Assembly: GCF_001730525.1 (NCBI RefSeq)
Contig: NZ_MDFN01000036.1
Coordinates: forward strand, 1 to 50,739
Direction of reading: 5' to 3'
Length of the DNA stretch: 50,739 nt
DNA from: Arcticibacter eurypsychrophilus
Lineage (GTDB): Bacteria > Bacteroidota > Bacteroidia > Sphingobacteriales > Sphingobacteriaceae
The notes under the pieces were generated by a model. It had not been told where the DNA came from. It made no database searches and saw nothing but the letters and a program-made list of their open reading frames with translations. The position numbers and the translations under genes were made by a program. Shown piece after piece: positions 43,738 to 50,739 of the stretch (position 1 is its first letter; each line of letters starts with the position of its first letter).

Positions 43738-46652
43738 ACTGCAAGACTTATTTTAGTTATCACTACGGTACTTATAGTACGGCAGAACTGGTTAAGCAGG
43801 CCTTGAGTCAGCAGGTCCGTTCTTTGGCCCTGACGAATATTAATGGCACTCCTGATGTTTGGGAGTTTGTGAAGCTCTGCAGAGAAGGGAATATCAAGCC
43901 TCTGGTGGGCTGCGAAATAAGGAATGACCACCGGTTTTGTTATATCCTGCTGGCTAAAAATGAAATTGGCCTAACGGATATTAATCGGTTTTTATCTGAA
44001 CATAAAAGAGATAAAACCGCATATCCCGATCGTCCGGACTTAGGTGATGACGTTTATGTAATTTATGCGTTAAATAAGTTTGATCCGGCAGCGCTTAGAA
44101 CCAACGAATTAATAGGTGTTAAACCTGCTGAGGTGAATAAACTTTACAGGGTACCAGCAGCGCTGCATCCGGACAAGTTTGTGGTGAGACAGCCTGTTAC
44201 GTTCCAGAATACACGTTACTTTAGTTTACATCGTCTCTTGCGGGCGATAGATCTGAATACCTTGTATACAAAACTTAATCCGGAAGATTTAGCTGGAAAA
44301 GATGAAACGTTCAAACTGGAATCGGAGATCATTTCCACTTTTGAAGAACACCCTACTATCCTTAACAGAACCAATTTACTCGTTGAAGAATGTGGAATTG
44401 AAACGGAACTTAAGACGGATAAAAACAAAAAGTGCTATACCGGTTCCTTGCAGGAAGACCGCAAACTTTTAAAAAAGCTTGCCTTAGAAGGGATTAAAAA
44501 GAGATATAAAAATGCTACTCAGGAGATTGAAGATCGCATTAATAAAGAGCTGAAGGTAATTGACAAGTTAAACTTTAATGCCTATTACCTCATGGTATGG
44601 GATGTGATTAAGTTCGCTCAGGCATCAAATTTTTTCTATGTGGGTCGTGGTAGTGGGGCTAATTCCATTGTTGCCTACTTGTTGGAGATTACGAATGTTG
44701 ATCCTATTAAGCTTGACCTTTATTTTGAGCGTTTCTTAAATGAGTTTAGAACGTCGCCACCAGACTTTGACATTGACTTTAGCCATAAGGATCGGGATGC
44801 AGTGATCGGCTATATTTTTAATCGCTATGGTGAAAATCATGTTGCTTTACTGGGTATGTACAGCACGTTTAAGCGGCGGGCAATTATCCGAGAATTAGGA
44901 AAAGTAATGGGTTTGCCAAAAGCGGAAATAGATAGACTGGTGAGAAACCAGCAAGTTCGGTTGCCTGAAGATAGCTGGCAACACAAGATAGAGCAATTTG
45001 GCAGTTTATTGCTGAAGTTCCCTAATCATCATAGTATTCATGCTGGGGGAATGCTGATCTCCGAAAACCCTATCTATGCTTATTCGGCTCAGGAAATGCC
45101 GCCTAAGGGATTTGCTACTTCGCAAATGGATATGATCCTGGTAGAAACAATCGGCTTGTTTAAGCTTGATATTTTAAGTCAGCGTGGATTGGGGCATATA
45201 AAAGATACGATCAGTCTGGTTAAAAAAAACAAGGGCATTACGATCGATATTAATCGTGTTGACGATTTCATGCAGGATGAAAAAGTCGCCGCACAGATTA
45301 GAAAGGCAGATACAATTGGTTGCTTTTATATTGAAAGTCCGGCTATGCGTCAATTGCTATTAAAGTTGAAATGCGATGATTACCTGACACTGGTTGCTGC
45401 CAGTTCTATCATTCGTCCCGGTGTGTCGCAATCCGGTATGATGAAGACTTATATTCATAATTACCATCATCCGAATCAGGTTAAATATCTGCATCCGAAG
45501 ATGGAAGATTTGCTTCAGGAGACCTATGGGGTAATGGTTTATCAGGAGGATGTGATTAAAGTGGCCCATCATTTTGGGGGTCTGAACATGGCGGAATCAG
45601 ATATTTTGCGGAGAGCTATGTCGGGAAAGTATCGTGGCACAAAAGAGATGGATCGGCTGCAACAAAAGTTCTTTGCCAATTGTGAGGAACGGGGGTATCC
45701 GGAAAAGATCAGTCTGGAAGTATGGCGGCAGGTTGCAAGTTTTGCAGGATATTCCTTTAGTAAAGCACATTCTGCCAGTTTTGCGATTGAAAGTTACCAG
45801 AGCCTCTACCTGAAAACGTATTATCCGATGGAATTTATGGTCGGTGTGATTAATAACTTTGGAGGGTTTTATAGAACTGAATTTTATTTCCATGAGCTTA
45901 AGCGTGCGGGGGCTAAAGTACATGCTCCCTGTGTGAATAACAGTGAGCTGTTTACTTCGATTATTGGCGATGAGGTCTATGTAGGTTTGATTCATATTGA
46001 AAAGTTAAATGATAGTCTGAAAGAGAAGATTCTTTATGAAAGGCATCACAATGGTTTGTTTCAAAGCTTGAAAGATTTTATTGAACGGGTGCAACCTGGA
46101 TTAGAGCTACTTAATATTTTAATCCGGATTAATGCCTTACGCTTTACCGGTATAAACAAAAAAGACTTGTTATGGCGGGCTAATTTCATGCAAAAAAGAG
46201 CAAAGGATCAAGCTGTAGTAGCGGTCTTATTTCAGGAGGAGGAAGTAGAATTTCAACTTCCGGAACTGTATAGTAATCCCTTGGAAGAAGCTATTGATGA
46301 AATTGAGATCCTGGGGTTCTCACTGGGTGATTTATTTAGTTTGGCTGATACCGATCGGGCAGGAATTACTTTGGCTACAGAACTCTCGGCTCATGTAGGG
46401 AAAGATGTGACAGTGACCGGAAGGCTGGTTACGACTAAAGATTCCTGGACAAAAAAAAATGAACATATGATGTTCGGGACCTTTCTTGATGAGCAAGGTA
46501 ACTGGCTGGATACGGTTCATTGGCCCAACTCTATTGTAAAGTTTCCTTTTTTAGGGAATGGATTCTATAAGATGACAGGTAAAGTCATGGAAGATTTTGG
46601 CGTATATGCTGTTGAAGTGAGTTCAATGGTTAAAATTGGCTACAAAGTGTAG
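43728..46652 (+). CDS. dnaE2: error-prone DNA polymerase III alpha subunit, DnaE2/ImuC type
   Basis: A 974-aa C-family polymerase, shorter than a replicative DnaE (usually over 1100 aa). The N-terminal PHP domain is degenerate: MYLNCKTYFSYHYGTYS has no HxH metal motif. The polymerase core has YVGRGSGANSIVAYLLEITN and the catalytic acids in PPDFDIDFSHKDRD, followed by HHSIHAGGMLIS, LFKLDILSQRGLGHIKDT and EDVIKVAHHFGGLNMAESD. The last 80 residues form an OB domain (DVTVTGRLVTTKDSWTKKNE). Overlap with dinB indicates a two-gene translesion unit; the third usual member, imuB/imuA or a lexA-like gene, is absent from this window. Confidence 0.92.
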   Translation: MYLNCKTYFSYHYGTYSTAELVKQALSQQVRSLALTNINGTPDVWEFVKLCREGNIKPLVGCEIRNDHRFCYILLAKNEIGLTDINRFLSEHKRDKTAYPDRPDLGDDVYVIYALNKFDPAALRTNELIGVKPAEVNKLYRVPAALHPDKFVVRQPVTFQNTRYFSLHRLLRAIDLNTLYTKLNPEDLAGKDETFKLESEIISTFEEHPTILNRTNLLVEECGIETELKTDKNKKCYTGSLQEDRKLLKKLALEGIKKRYKNATQEIEDRINKELKVIDKLNFNAYYLMVWDVIKFAQASNFFYVGRGSGANSIVAYLLEITNVDPIKLDLYFERFLNEFRTSPPDFDIDFSHKDRDAVIGYIFNRYGENHVALLGMYSTFKRRAIIRELGKVMGLPKAEIDRLVRNQQVRLPEDSWQHKIEQFGSLLLKFPNHHSIHAGGMLISENPIYAYSAQEMPPKGFATSQMDMILVETIGLFKLDILSQRGLGHIKDTISLVKKNKGITIDINRVDDFMQDEKVAAQIRKADTIGCFYIESPAMRQLLLKLKCDDYLTLVAASSIIRPGVSQSGMMKTYIHNYHHPNQVKYLHPKMEDLLQETYGVMVYQEDVIKVAHHFGGLNMAESDILRRAMSGKYRGTKEMDRLQQKFFANCEERGYPEKISLEVWRQVASFAGYSFSKAHSASFAIESYQSLYLKTYYPMEFMVGVINNFGGFYRTEFYFHELKRAGAKVHAPCVNNSELFTSIIGDEVYVGLIHIEKLNDSLKEKILYERHHNGLFQSLKDFIERVQPGLELLNILIRINALRFTGINKKDLLWRANFMQKRAKDQAVVAVLFQEEEVEFQLPELYSNPLEEAIDEIEILGFSLGDLFSLADTDRAGITLATELSAHVGKDVTVTGRLVTTKDSWTKKNEHMMFGTFLDEQGNWLDTVHWPNSIVKFPFLGNGFYKMTGKVMEDFGVYAVEVSSMVKIGYKV

Positions 46653-46696
46653 GACTGAAATATCATTATGGGGTCATCTCTTTTCAGCTTATAGGG

Positions 46697-46716
46697 ATAT
46701 CGGGAAAATCCGATAT
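46697..46716. promoter_or_regulatory. inverted repeat, probable ArsR-type operator
   Basis: ATATCGG (46697-46703) and CCGATAT (46710-46716) around a 6-nt spacer GAAAAT, ending 11 bp before the repressor's ATG. A dyad at the start of a repressor gene suggests autoregulation of the two-gene operon. Confidence 0.55.
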
Positions 46717-46727
46717 ATCTTTATATC

Positions 46728-47027
46728 ATGAATCAGGTAGAGATATTTAAAGCGCTTTCAAATAAAACCAGATTACAGATTTTAAATTGGCTTAAAGAAC
46801 CGGAAGTTAACTTTCCGGAACAGCTGGATAATGGCTTTGAAGAAGGAGTCTGCGTAGGTCAGATCCAAAAAAAAGCAGGACTTACCCAATCTACCGTATC
46901 TGAGTATTTATCAACTCTTCAGCGTGCTGGTTTGGTTAAATCTACCCGTGTAGGTCAGTGGACCTATTACAAAAGGAACGAAGAAGCATTTTCTATTTTA
47001 AGCCAGATCATACAATCAGAACTATAA
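46728..47027 (+). CDS. ArsR-family winged-helix repressor
   Basis: A 99-aa regulator starting MNQVEIFKALSNKTRLQILN, typical of ArsR proteins, with recognition helix QKKAGLTQSTVSEYLSTLQR (about 48-67) and wing GLVKSTRVGQWTYYKRNEEA. It has an unusual insertion before the HTH (EPEVNFPEQLDNGFEEGVCV) and a single cysteine (C42 area), so the classical metal-binding ELCVCDL motif is absent. It may sense an organic electrophile or oxidant instead. It is 15 bp upstream of the Old Yellow Enzyme gene and probably represses it together with itself. Confidence 0.9.
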   Translation: MNQVEIFKALSNKTRLQILNWLKEPEVNFPEQLDNGFEEGVCVGQIQKKAGLTQSTVSEYLSTLQRAGLVKSTRVGQWTYYKRNEEAFSILSQIIQSEL

Positions 47028-47042
47028 TTAAAAAAATTCGAT

Positions 47043-48149
47043 ATGAATAATGAAAGTTTGTTCAGACCTTTTCAGCTGAAATCATTAAATATTAAAAACA
47101 GGATTGTGATGGCGCCTATGACGCGTTCATTTTCACCCGATGGTGTTCCTACTGCAAATGTTGCGGCATATTACCGTAAAAGGGCAGAAGGTGAAGTAGG
47201 ATTAATCCTTTCAGAAGGAACAGTAATTGACCGTATTTCTTCTTCTAATGACGCTAGTGTTCCTCATTTTCATGGCGAGCAGGCATTAGCAGGATGGAAG
47301 AATGTGATTGATGGCGTACATCAGGCAGGTGGTGAGATGGGTCCCCAATTATGGCACATGGGAATAATGGATAATCATCATTCAGGATGGTTGCCTTCTG
47401 AGCCATTTGAAGGTCCTTCTGGTTTAAACAGACCCGGTTTTAGTAATGGCAGAACGATGACTGAAAGCGATATTGCGGATACCATTATTGCTTTTGGTAA
47501 GGCTGCAGCTGATGCAAAAAGATTGGGCTTTGATTGTCTTGAACTTCATGGTGCGCATGATTACCTGATCGATCAGTTTTTTTGGGAAGAAACCAATAAA
47601 CGCACAGACGTTTATGGCGGCAAAACATTGCCGGAACGAAGCAAGTTTGCGATTGAAGTGATTAAGGAAGTAAGAAGACAGGTGGGAGAGGATTTTGCGA
47701 TAATCATTCGGCTATCTCAATGGAAACCTGCAGATTATTCATACAAATTAGCCAAAACACCTCAGGAAATGGAAGCATGGCTTAATCCAATGGCTGATGC
47801 TGGGGTGGATATCTTTCATTGTTCACAACGTCGGTTTTGGGAACCTGAGTTTGATGGTTCAGACCTAAACTTTGCTGGATGGGCTAAAAAACTAACAGGA
47901 AAAGCAACTATTACCGTTGGTTCTGTAGGTTTAACAGGTGAATTTCTGGCTGCTTTTGCAGGAGAGAGCTCTCAGCCAAGTTCATTGGATGAACTCATCC
48001 GCCGTATGGATAGAGGCGACTTTGACCTTGTAGCAGTAGGCAGACCTTTATTATCAGATCCAAATTGGGTTAGAAAAATAAGAGAGAAGGATACCAGTGA
48101 TTTAAAGGGATTTACGAAAGAAGCACTTGCTCAACTGGTTTTAGAGTAA
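47043..48149 (+). CDS. NADH:flavin oxidoreductase, Old Yellow Enzyme family
   Basis: A 368-aa TIM-barrel FMN enzyme that reduces activated C=C bonds with NAD(P)H. FMN-site motifs: NRIVMAPMTRSFSPDG near the N-terminus, GPQLWHMG, LELHGAHDYLIDQFFWEETN (the HxxH pair that binds the carbonyl), and near the C-terminus TVGSVGLTGEF and FDLVAVGRPLLSDPNWVRK. This is the usual size for the class. Linked to an ArsR-type repressor, so it is probably induced by electrophiles such as enones or quinones. A long hairpin follows at 48238. Confidence 0.93.
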   Translation: MNNESLFRPFQLKSLNIKNRIVMAPMTRSFSPDGVPTANVAAYYRKRAEGEVGLILSEGTVIDRISSSNDASVPHFHGEQALAGWKNVIDGVHQAGGEMGPQLWHMGIMDNHHSGWLPSEPFEGPSGLNRPGFSNGRTMTESDIADTIIAFGKAAADAKRLGFDCLELHGAHDYLIDQFFWEETNKRTDVYGGKTLPERSKFAIEVIKEVRRQVGEDFAIIIRLSQWKPADYSYKLAKTPQEMEAWLNPMADAGVDIFHCSQRRFWEPEFDGSDLNFAGWAKKLTGKATITVGSVGLTGEFLAAFAGESSQPSSLDELIRRMDRGDFDLVAVGRPLLSDPNWVRKIREKDTSDLKGFTKEALAQLVLE

Positions 48150-48237
48150 TAGTATAACCTCCCTTATTATAGGACAGAAGATTTATTTAAAATCTGTTTA
48201 GACTCCTCAAAGCTGCCAGTCTATCTTTGAAAAGGCA

Positions 48238-48302
48238 TAATACGTATTACTACAAAGGGCAATCTTCTTATGGAAGATTGCCCTTTGTAGTAATACGTAT
48301 TA
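48238..48302. terminator. 30-bp perfect hairpin between convergent genes
   Basis: Arms 48238-48267 and 48273-48302 are exact reverse complements with a 5-nt loop TTATG. The stem contains AAAGGGCAATCTTC near the loop. It lies 88 bp past the oxidoreductase and 34 bp before the stop of fcl on the other strand. No T-run follows either arm, so classical rho-independent termination is unlikely; it probably ends or protects both transcripts. Confidence 0.75.
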
Positions 48303-48336
48303 GTTTTAGAGGTCAATCACAATTCAGTTATCTCCT

Positions 48337-49278
48337 CTATAAGAGAACGTTCTGATGTTTGCTTAAGAAATCTTGATAAGCTAATTGAATTCCTTCTGGT
48401 AGCTCAATTGTATGTTCCCAACCGTAACCATGGAGTTTGGAAACATCCATTAATTTCCGGGGAGTGCCATCGGGCTTGCTGGTATCAAACTCAATACGAC
48501 CTTCAAAGCCTATCACATCTTTTACCAATTCAGCCAACTCTTTAATCGTCACATCTGTACCGGTTCCTATGTTGACCAAACCGGGTTCATTGTAGTGCTG
48601 CATCAGATAATAACAGGCTTCTGCAAGGTCATCTGCATATAAGAACTCCCTCATCGGCGTTCCTGTTCCCCATATCACCACTTCTTCAGCTCCGCTTTGT
48701 TTTGCTTCATGAAAGCGCCTGATCATGGCAGGTAAAACATGTGAATTTTGTGGATGATAGTTATCATTTAAACCATAAAGATTGGTAGGCATGACAGATA
48801 TGTAATTACATCCATATTGATCACGGTAGGCATCGCACATCTTTATTCCTGCTATCTTCGCAAGAGCATAAGGCTCATTGGTATATTCCAGGGGGCCTGT
48901 TAACAAGTACTCTTCTTTTAAGGGCTGAGGTGCCATTTTAGGATAAATACAGGAGGAGCCCAGAAACATTAATTTCGTAACCCCATTAAGGTAGGAATTA
49001 TGGATAATATTATTCTGTATACATAGGTTTTCGTACAAAAAATCGGCCCTGTAAGTACTATTAGCGACAATCCCTCCTACTTTTGCTGCGGCAAGAAAAA
49101 CATAATCTGGTTTTTCTGTTTTAAAAAACCCTGTAACAGCGGCCTGATCACGAAGATCAAGTTCTTTAGAACCTCGTGTTAAAAGGTTTGTGAATCCTTC
49201 GGCCTTTAGTTTTCGTGTTATTGCTGAGCCAACCATTCCATTATGGCCGGCAACATAAATTTTACTCGTCTTTTCCAA
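48337..49278 (-). CDS. fcl: GDP-L-fucose synthase
   Basis: A 313-aa extended SDR that converts GDP-4-keto-6-deoxymannose to GDP-L-fucose by epimerisation and NADPH reduction. The cofactor loop is [17 protein letters not shown], the active site has [20 protein letters not shown] and the catalytic pair in [20 protein letters not shown] (YxxxK), followed by [20 protein letters not shown], all diagnostic of Fcl/WcaG. It follows gmd by 80 bp, which includes a hairpin that may lower its expression. The product may feed the exopolysaccharide operon. Confidence 0.96.
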   Translation of the reverse strand: MEKTSKIYVAGHNGMVGSAITRKLKAEGFTNLLTRGSKELDLRDQAAVTGFFKTEKPDYVFLAAAKVGGIVANSTYRADFLYENLCIQNNIIHNSYLNGVTKLMFLGSSCIYPKMAPQPLKEEYLLTGPLEYTNEPYALAKIAGIKMCDAYRDQYGCNYISVMPTNLYGLNDNYHPQNSHVLPAMIRRFHEAKQSGAEEVVIWGTGTPMREFLYADDLAEACYYLMQHYNEPGLVNIGTGTDVTIKELAELVKDVIGFEGRIEFDTSKPDGTPRKLMDVSKLHGYGWEHTIELPEGIQLAYQDFLSKHQNVLL

Positions 49279-49296
49279 AAGGTTTATTTTATATAA

Positions 49297-49342
49297 AAAC
49301 TAATGCGAAGTACGAGTATACAACTCTAAGCCGCATTAGTTT
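49297..49342 (-). terminator. hairpin with U-tract between gmd and fcl, possible attenuator
   Basis: An 11-bp perfect stem (49297-49307 AAACTAATGCG with 49332-49342) and 24-nt loop. On the minus strand the stem ends in GCATTAGTTTTTATAT, giving a short U-tract. It would stop part of the transcripts after gmd, before fcl. The loop is large, so efficiency is uncertain. Confidence 0.55.
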
Positions 49343-49358
49343 AAACGAATGAATTAAA

Positions 49359-50480
49359 TTATTCAAATTGATTTTTAACAGCATAACCCAGTTCTTTAAG
49401 CGTGCGTTCTTTGCGGAACAGCTCTACATCTGAAGTCATCATGTCTTTTACCAGTGCTGGCAGATCATATTTAGGAATCCATCCCAGCTTGGTGTTGGAT
49501 TTAGTTGGATCACCGATCAATAGTTCAACTTCTGTTGGACGGAAATAACGGGGATCGACGGCAACAACCTGAGTGCCGGCTTCAACCTGGTATTCGGAAT
49601 TAGCGCAGGAAACAACGAACCCTTTTTCCTCAATTCCTTCTCCTTTGAACTCAATATGGATACCTACTTCTCCAAAAGCCATCCGGATGAAATCACGAAC
49701 GGTAGTAGTAACACCTGTAGCAATGACAAAGTCTTCAGGAACTTCCTGTTGCAGAATCAACCACATGGCTTCTACGTAATCCTTGGCATGGCCCCAATCT
49801 CTTTTGGCATCCAGGTTTCCAAGGAATAAGCTACTCTGCATTCCCAGGGCGATCTTAGATACCCCTCTTGTGATTTTACGGGTTACGAATGTTTCTCCGC
49901 GCAACGGGCTTTCATGGTTAAACAGAATTCCGTTACATGCAAATATACCGTAGGCCTCACGGTAGTTGACCGTGATCCAATACGCATACATTTTAGCCAC
50001 AGCATAAGGAGAGCGCGGATAAAAAGGTGTCGTTTCTGATTGAGGAACTGCTTGTACCAATCCATATAATTCGGATGTGGATGCCTGATAGATTTTAGTC
50101 TTTTTAGTTAAGCCTAAAATACGAATAGCCTCAAGCAAACGAAGCGTACCAATACCATCTGCATTTGCAGTATATTCCGGTGTGTCAAAACTTACCTTCA
50201 CATGGCTCATGGCCCCAAGGTTATATATTTCATCAGGTTGTACCTGCTGAATGATACGGATCAGGTTAGTGGAATCGGAAAGATCGCCATAATGTAAAAA
50301 GAAACGAACATCTTCGTCATGCGGATCCTGGTATAAATGATCAATACGATCGGTATTAAACATGGAACTTCTGCGTTTTATACCATGTACTTCATATCCT
50401 TTGGATAATAGTAATTCGGCAAGATATGCACCGTCCTGACCTGTGATACCTGTTACTAAAGCCTTTTTTCTCATTTGCAA
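49359..50480 (-). CDS. gmd: GDP-mannose 4,6-dehydratase
   Basis: A 373-aa SDR catalysing the first step from GDP-mannose to GDP-L-fucose. Motifs: [55 protein letters not shown], the active site QASTSELYG and [20 protein letters not shown] (YxxxK), then [18 protein letters not shown] and [20 protein letters not shown]. These are essentially the canonical Gmd signatures at full length. The start may be Met3 (MRKKALVTG). Upstream DNA to the window's right edge is AT-rich with no gene seen. Confidence 0.97.
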   Translation of the reverse strand: MQMRKKALVTGITGQDGAYLAELLLSKGYEVHGIKRRSSMFNTDRIDHLYQDPHDEDVRFFLHYGDLSDSTNLIRIIQQVQPDEIYNLGAMSHVKVSFDTPEYTANADGIGTLRLLEAIRILGLTKKTKIYQASTSELYGLVQAVPQSETTPFYPRSPYAVAKMYAYWITVNYREAYGIFACNGILFNHESPLRGETFVTRKITRGVSKIALGMQSSLFLGNLDAKRDWGHAKDYVEAMWLILQQEVPEDFVIATGVTTTVRDFIRMAFGEVGIHIEFKGEGIEEKGFVVSCANSEYQVEAGTQVVAVDPRYFRPTEVELLIGDPTKSNTKLGWIPKYDLPALVKDMMTSDVELFRKERTLKELGYAVKNQFE

Positions 50481-50739
50481 TTTTTTAATTCTTAACTATT
50501 TTGAAATATTATGATAGAACAGATTAGACAATTTATACACTTAGCGCTATTTCCTAAACGATATATTACCTAACACTAAATAACCATTTCTATTTTGGTA
50601 GTAAATATAAGTTGATAATTCAAAATCATCAACAGATTTCATATTTTATTATGAATTCCACTACAGTTATAGCTTTTTAAACTTATATAATTATTAATAT
50701 TAGCTCGAGATTCTAAATCAATTTCATCAGATACTGTCC

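Noticed and set aside
45597-45995. 132-codon minus-strand frame
   Set aside because: It is antisense to the polymerase core of dnaE2 with no recognisable domain.
1-50739. CRISPR array, tRNA, rRNA, prophage or insertion sequence
   Set aside because: No regularly spaced repeats, cloverleaf, rRNA sequence, or transposase, integrase or phage structural gene was seen on reading the window.

Overview
The window is a chromosomal segment of a Bacteroidota bacterium, most likely a Sphingobacteriaceae member (Pedobacter or a close relative). The signs are a SusC/SusD polysaccharide-utilisation locus (PUL) under a hybrid two-component system, Bacteroidota-type promoters (TAnnTTTG -7 elements), SusC-like and 'beta-barrel family 3' TonB-dependent receptors, a dinB-dnaE2 cassette, and AT-rich intergenic DNA. 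The genus is inferred from gene style; there is no rRNA gene to fix it. No tRNA, rRNA, CRISPR array, intact insertion sequence or phage gene was seen.

Layout. (1) 1-2700: an AT-rich accessory patch with an unrecognised 386-aa protein (+) facing two overlapping minus-strand genes, a PP2C-type phosphatase and a PD-(D/E)XK-like nuclease with an apparent winged-helix insert. This is the best candidate for an undescribed system. (2) 2988-6583: an atypical SDR and a TonB-dependent receptor with its own promoter. (3) 6676-22135: a PUL read leftward: hybrid two-component sensor/AraC regulator, then an operon of an 828-aa secreted glycosidase-like protein, SusC, SusD, GH130, an MFS transporter and a 579-aa secreted glycosidase-like protein. 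A triple 10-bp repeat lies directly upstream of the PUL -7 element and is probably the regulator's binding site. (4) 22377-23974: a small four-helix-bundle (PA2169-type) protein and a LuxR-type regulator. (5) 24109-39631: a 13-gene leftward exopolysaccharide operon (Wza-like exporter, Wzc-like tyrosine kinase, Wzx flippase, Wzy-like polymerase, six glycosyltransferases, then SDR, SGNH hydrolase and esterase) closed by an intrinsic terminator, with the C-terminal remnant of an acyltransferase inside it. (6) 40487-42214: a broken GH29 alpha-L-fucosidase remnant, a secreted basic-secretory-protein family metallopeptidase and a GNAT acetyltransferase. (7) 42559-46652: dinB and an error-prone dnaE2, overlapping. 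(8) 46728-48149: an ArsR-type repressor and an Old Yellow Enzyme family reductase. (9) 48337-50480: gmd and fcl, which make GDP-L-fucose.

How the genes work together. In the PUL, SusC/SusD would bring an oligosaccharide through the outer membrane, the two secreted toroid proteins would trim it in the periplasm, MFS would carry it into the cytosol and GH130 would cleave a mannoside there by phosphorolysis or hydrolysis; the sensor switches the operon on. The exopolysaccharide genes form a nearly complete Wzx/Wzy pathway, except that no priming sugar-phosphate transferase is seen. gmd/fcl may supply GDP-fucose to it.

Both non-overlapping convergent gene pairs are separated by very long perfect hairpins (27 and 30 bp stems) without a U-tract; a third (18 bp) lies past the LuxR gene. 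They look like one class of 3'-end structure.
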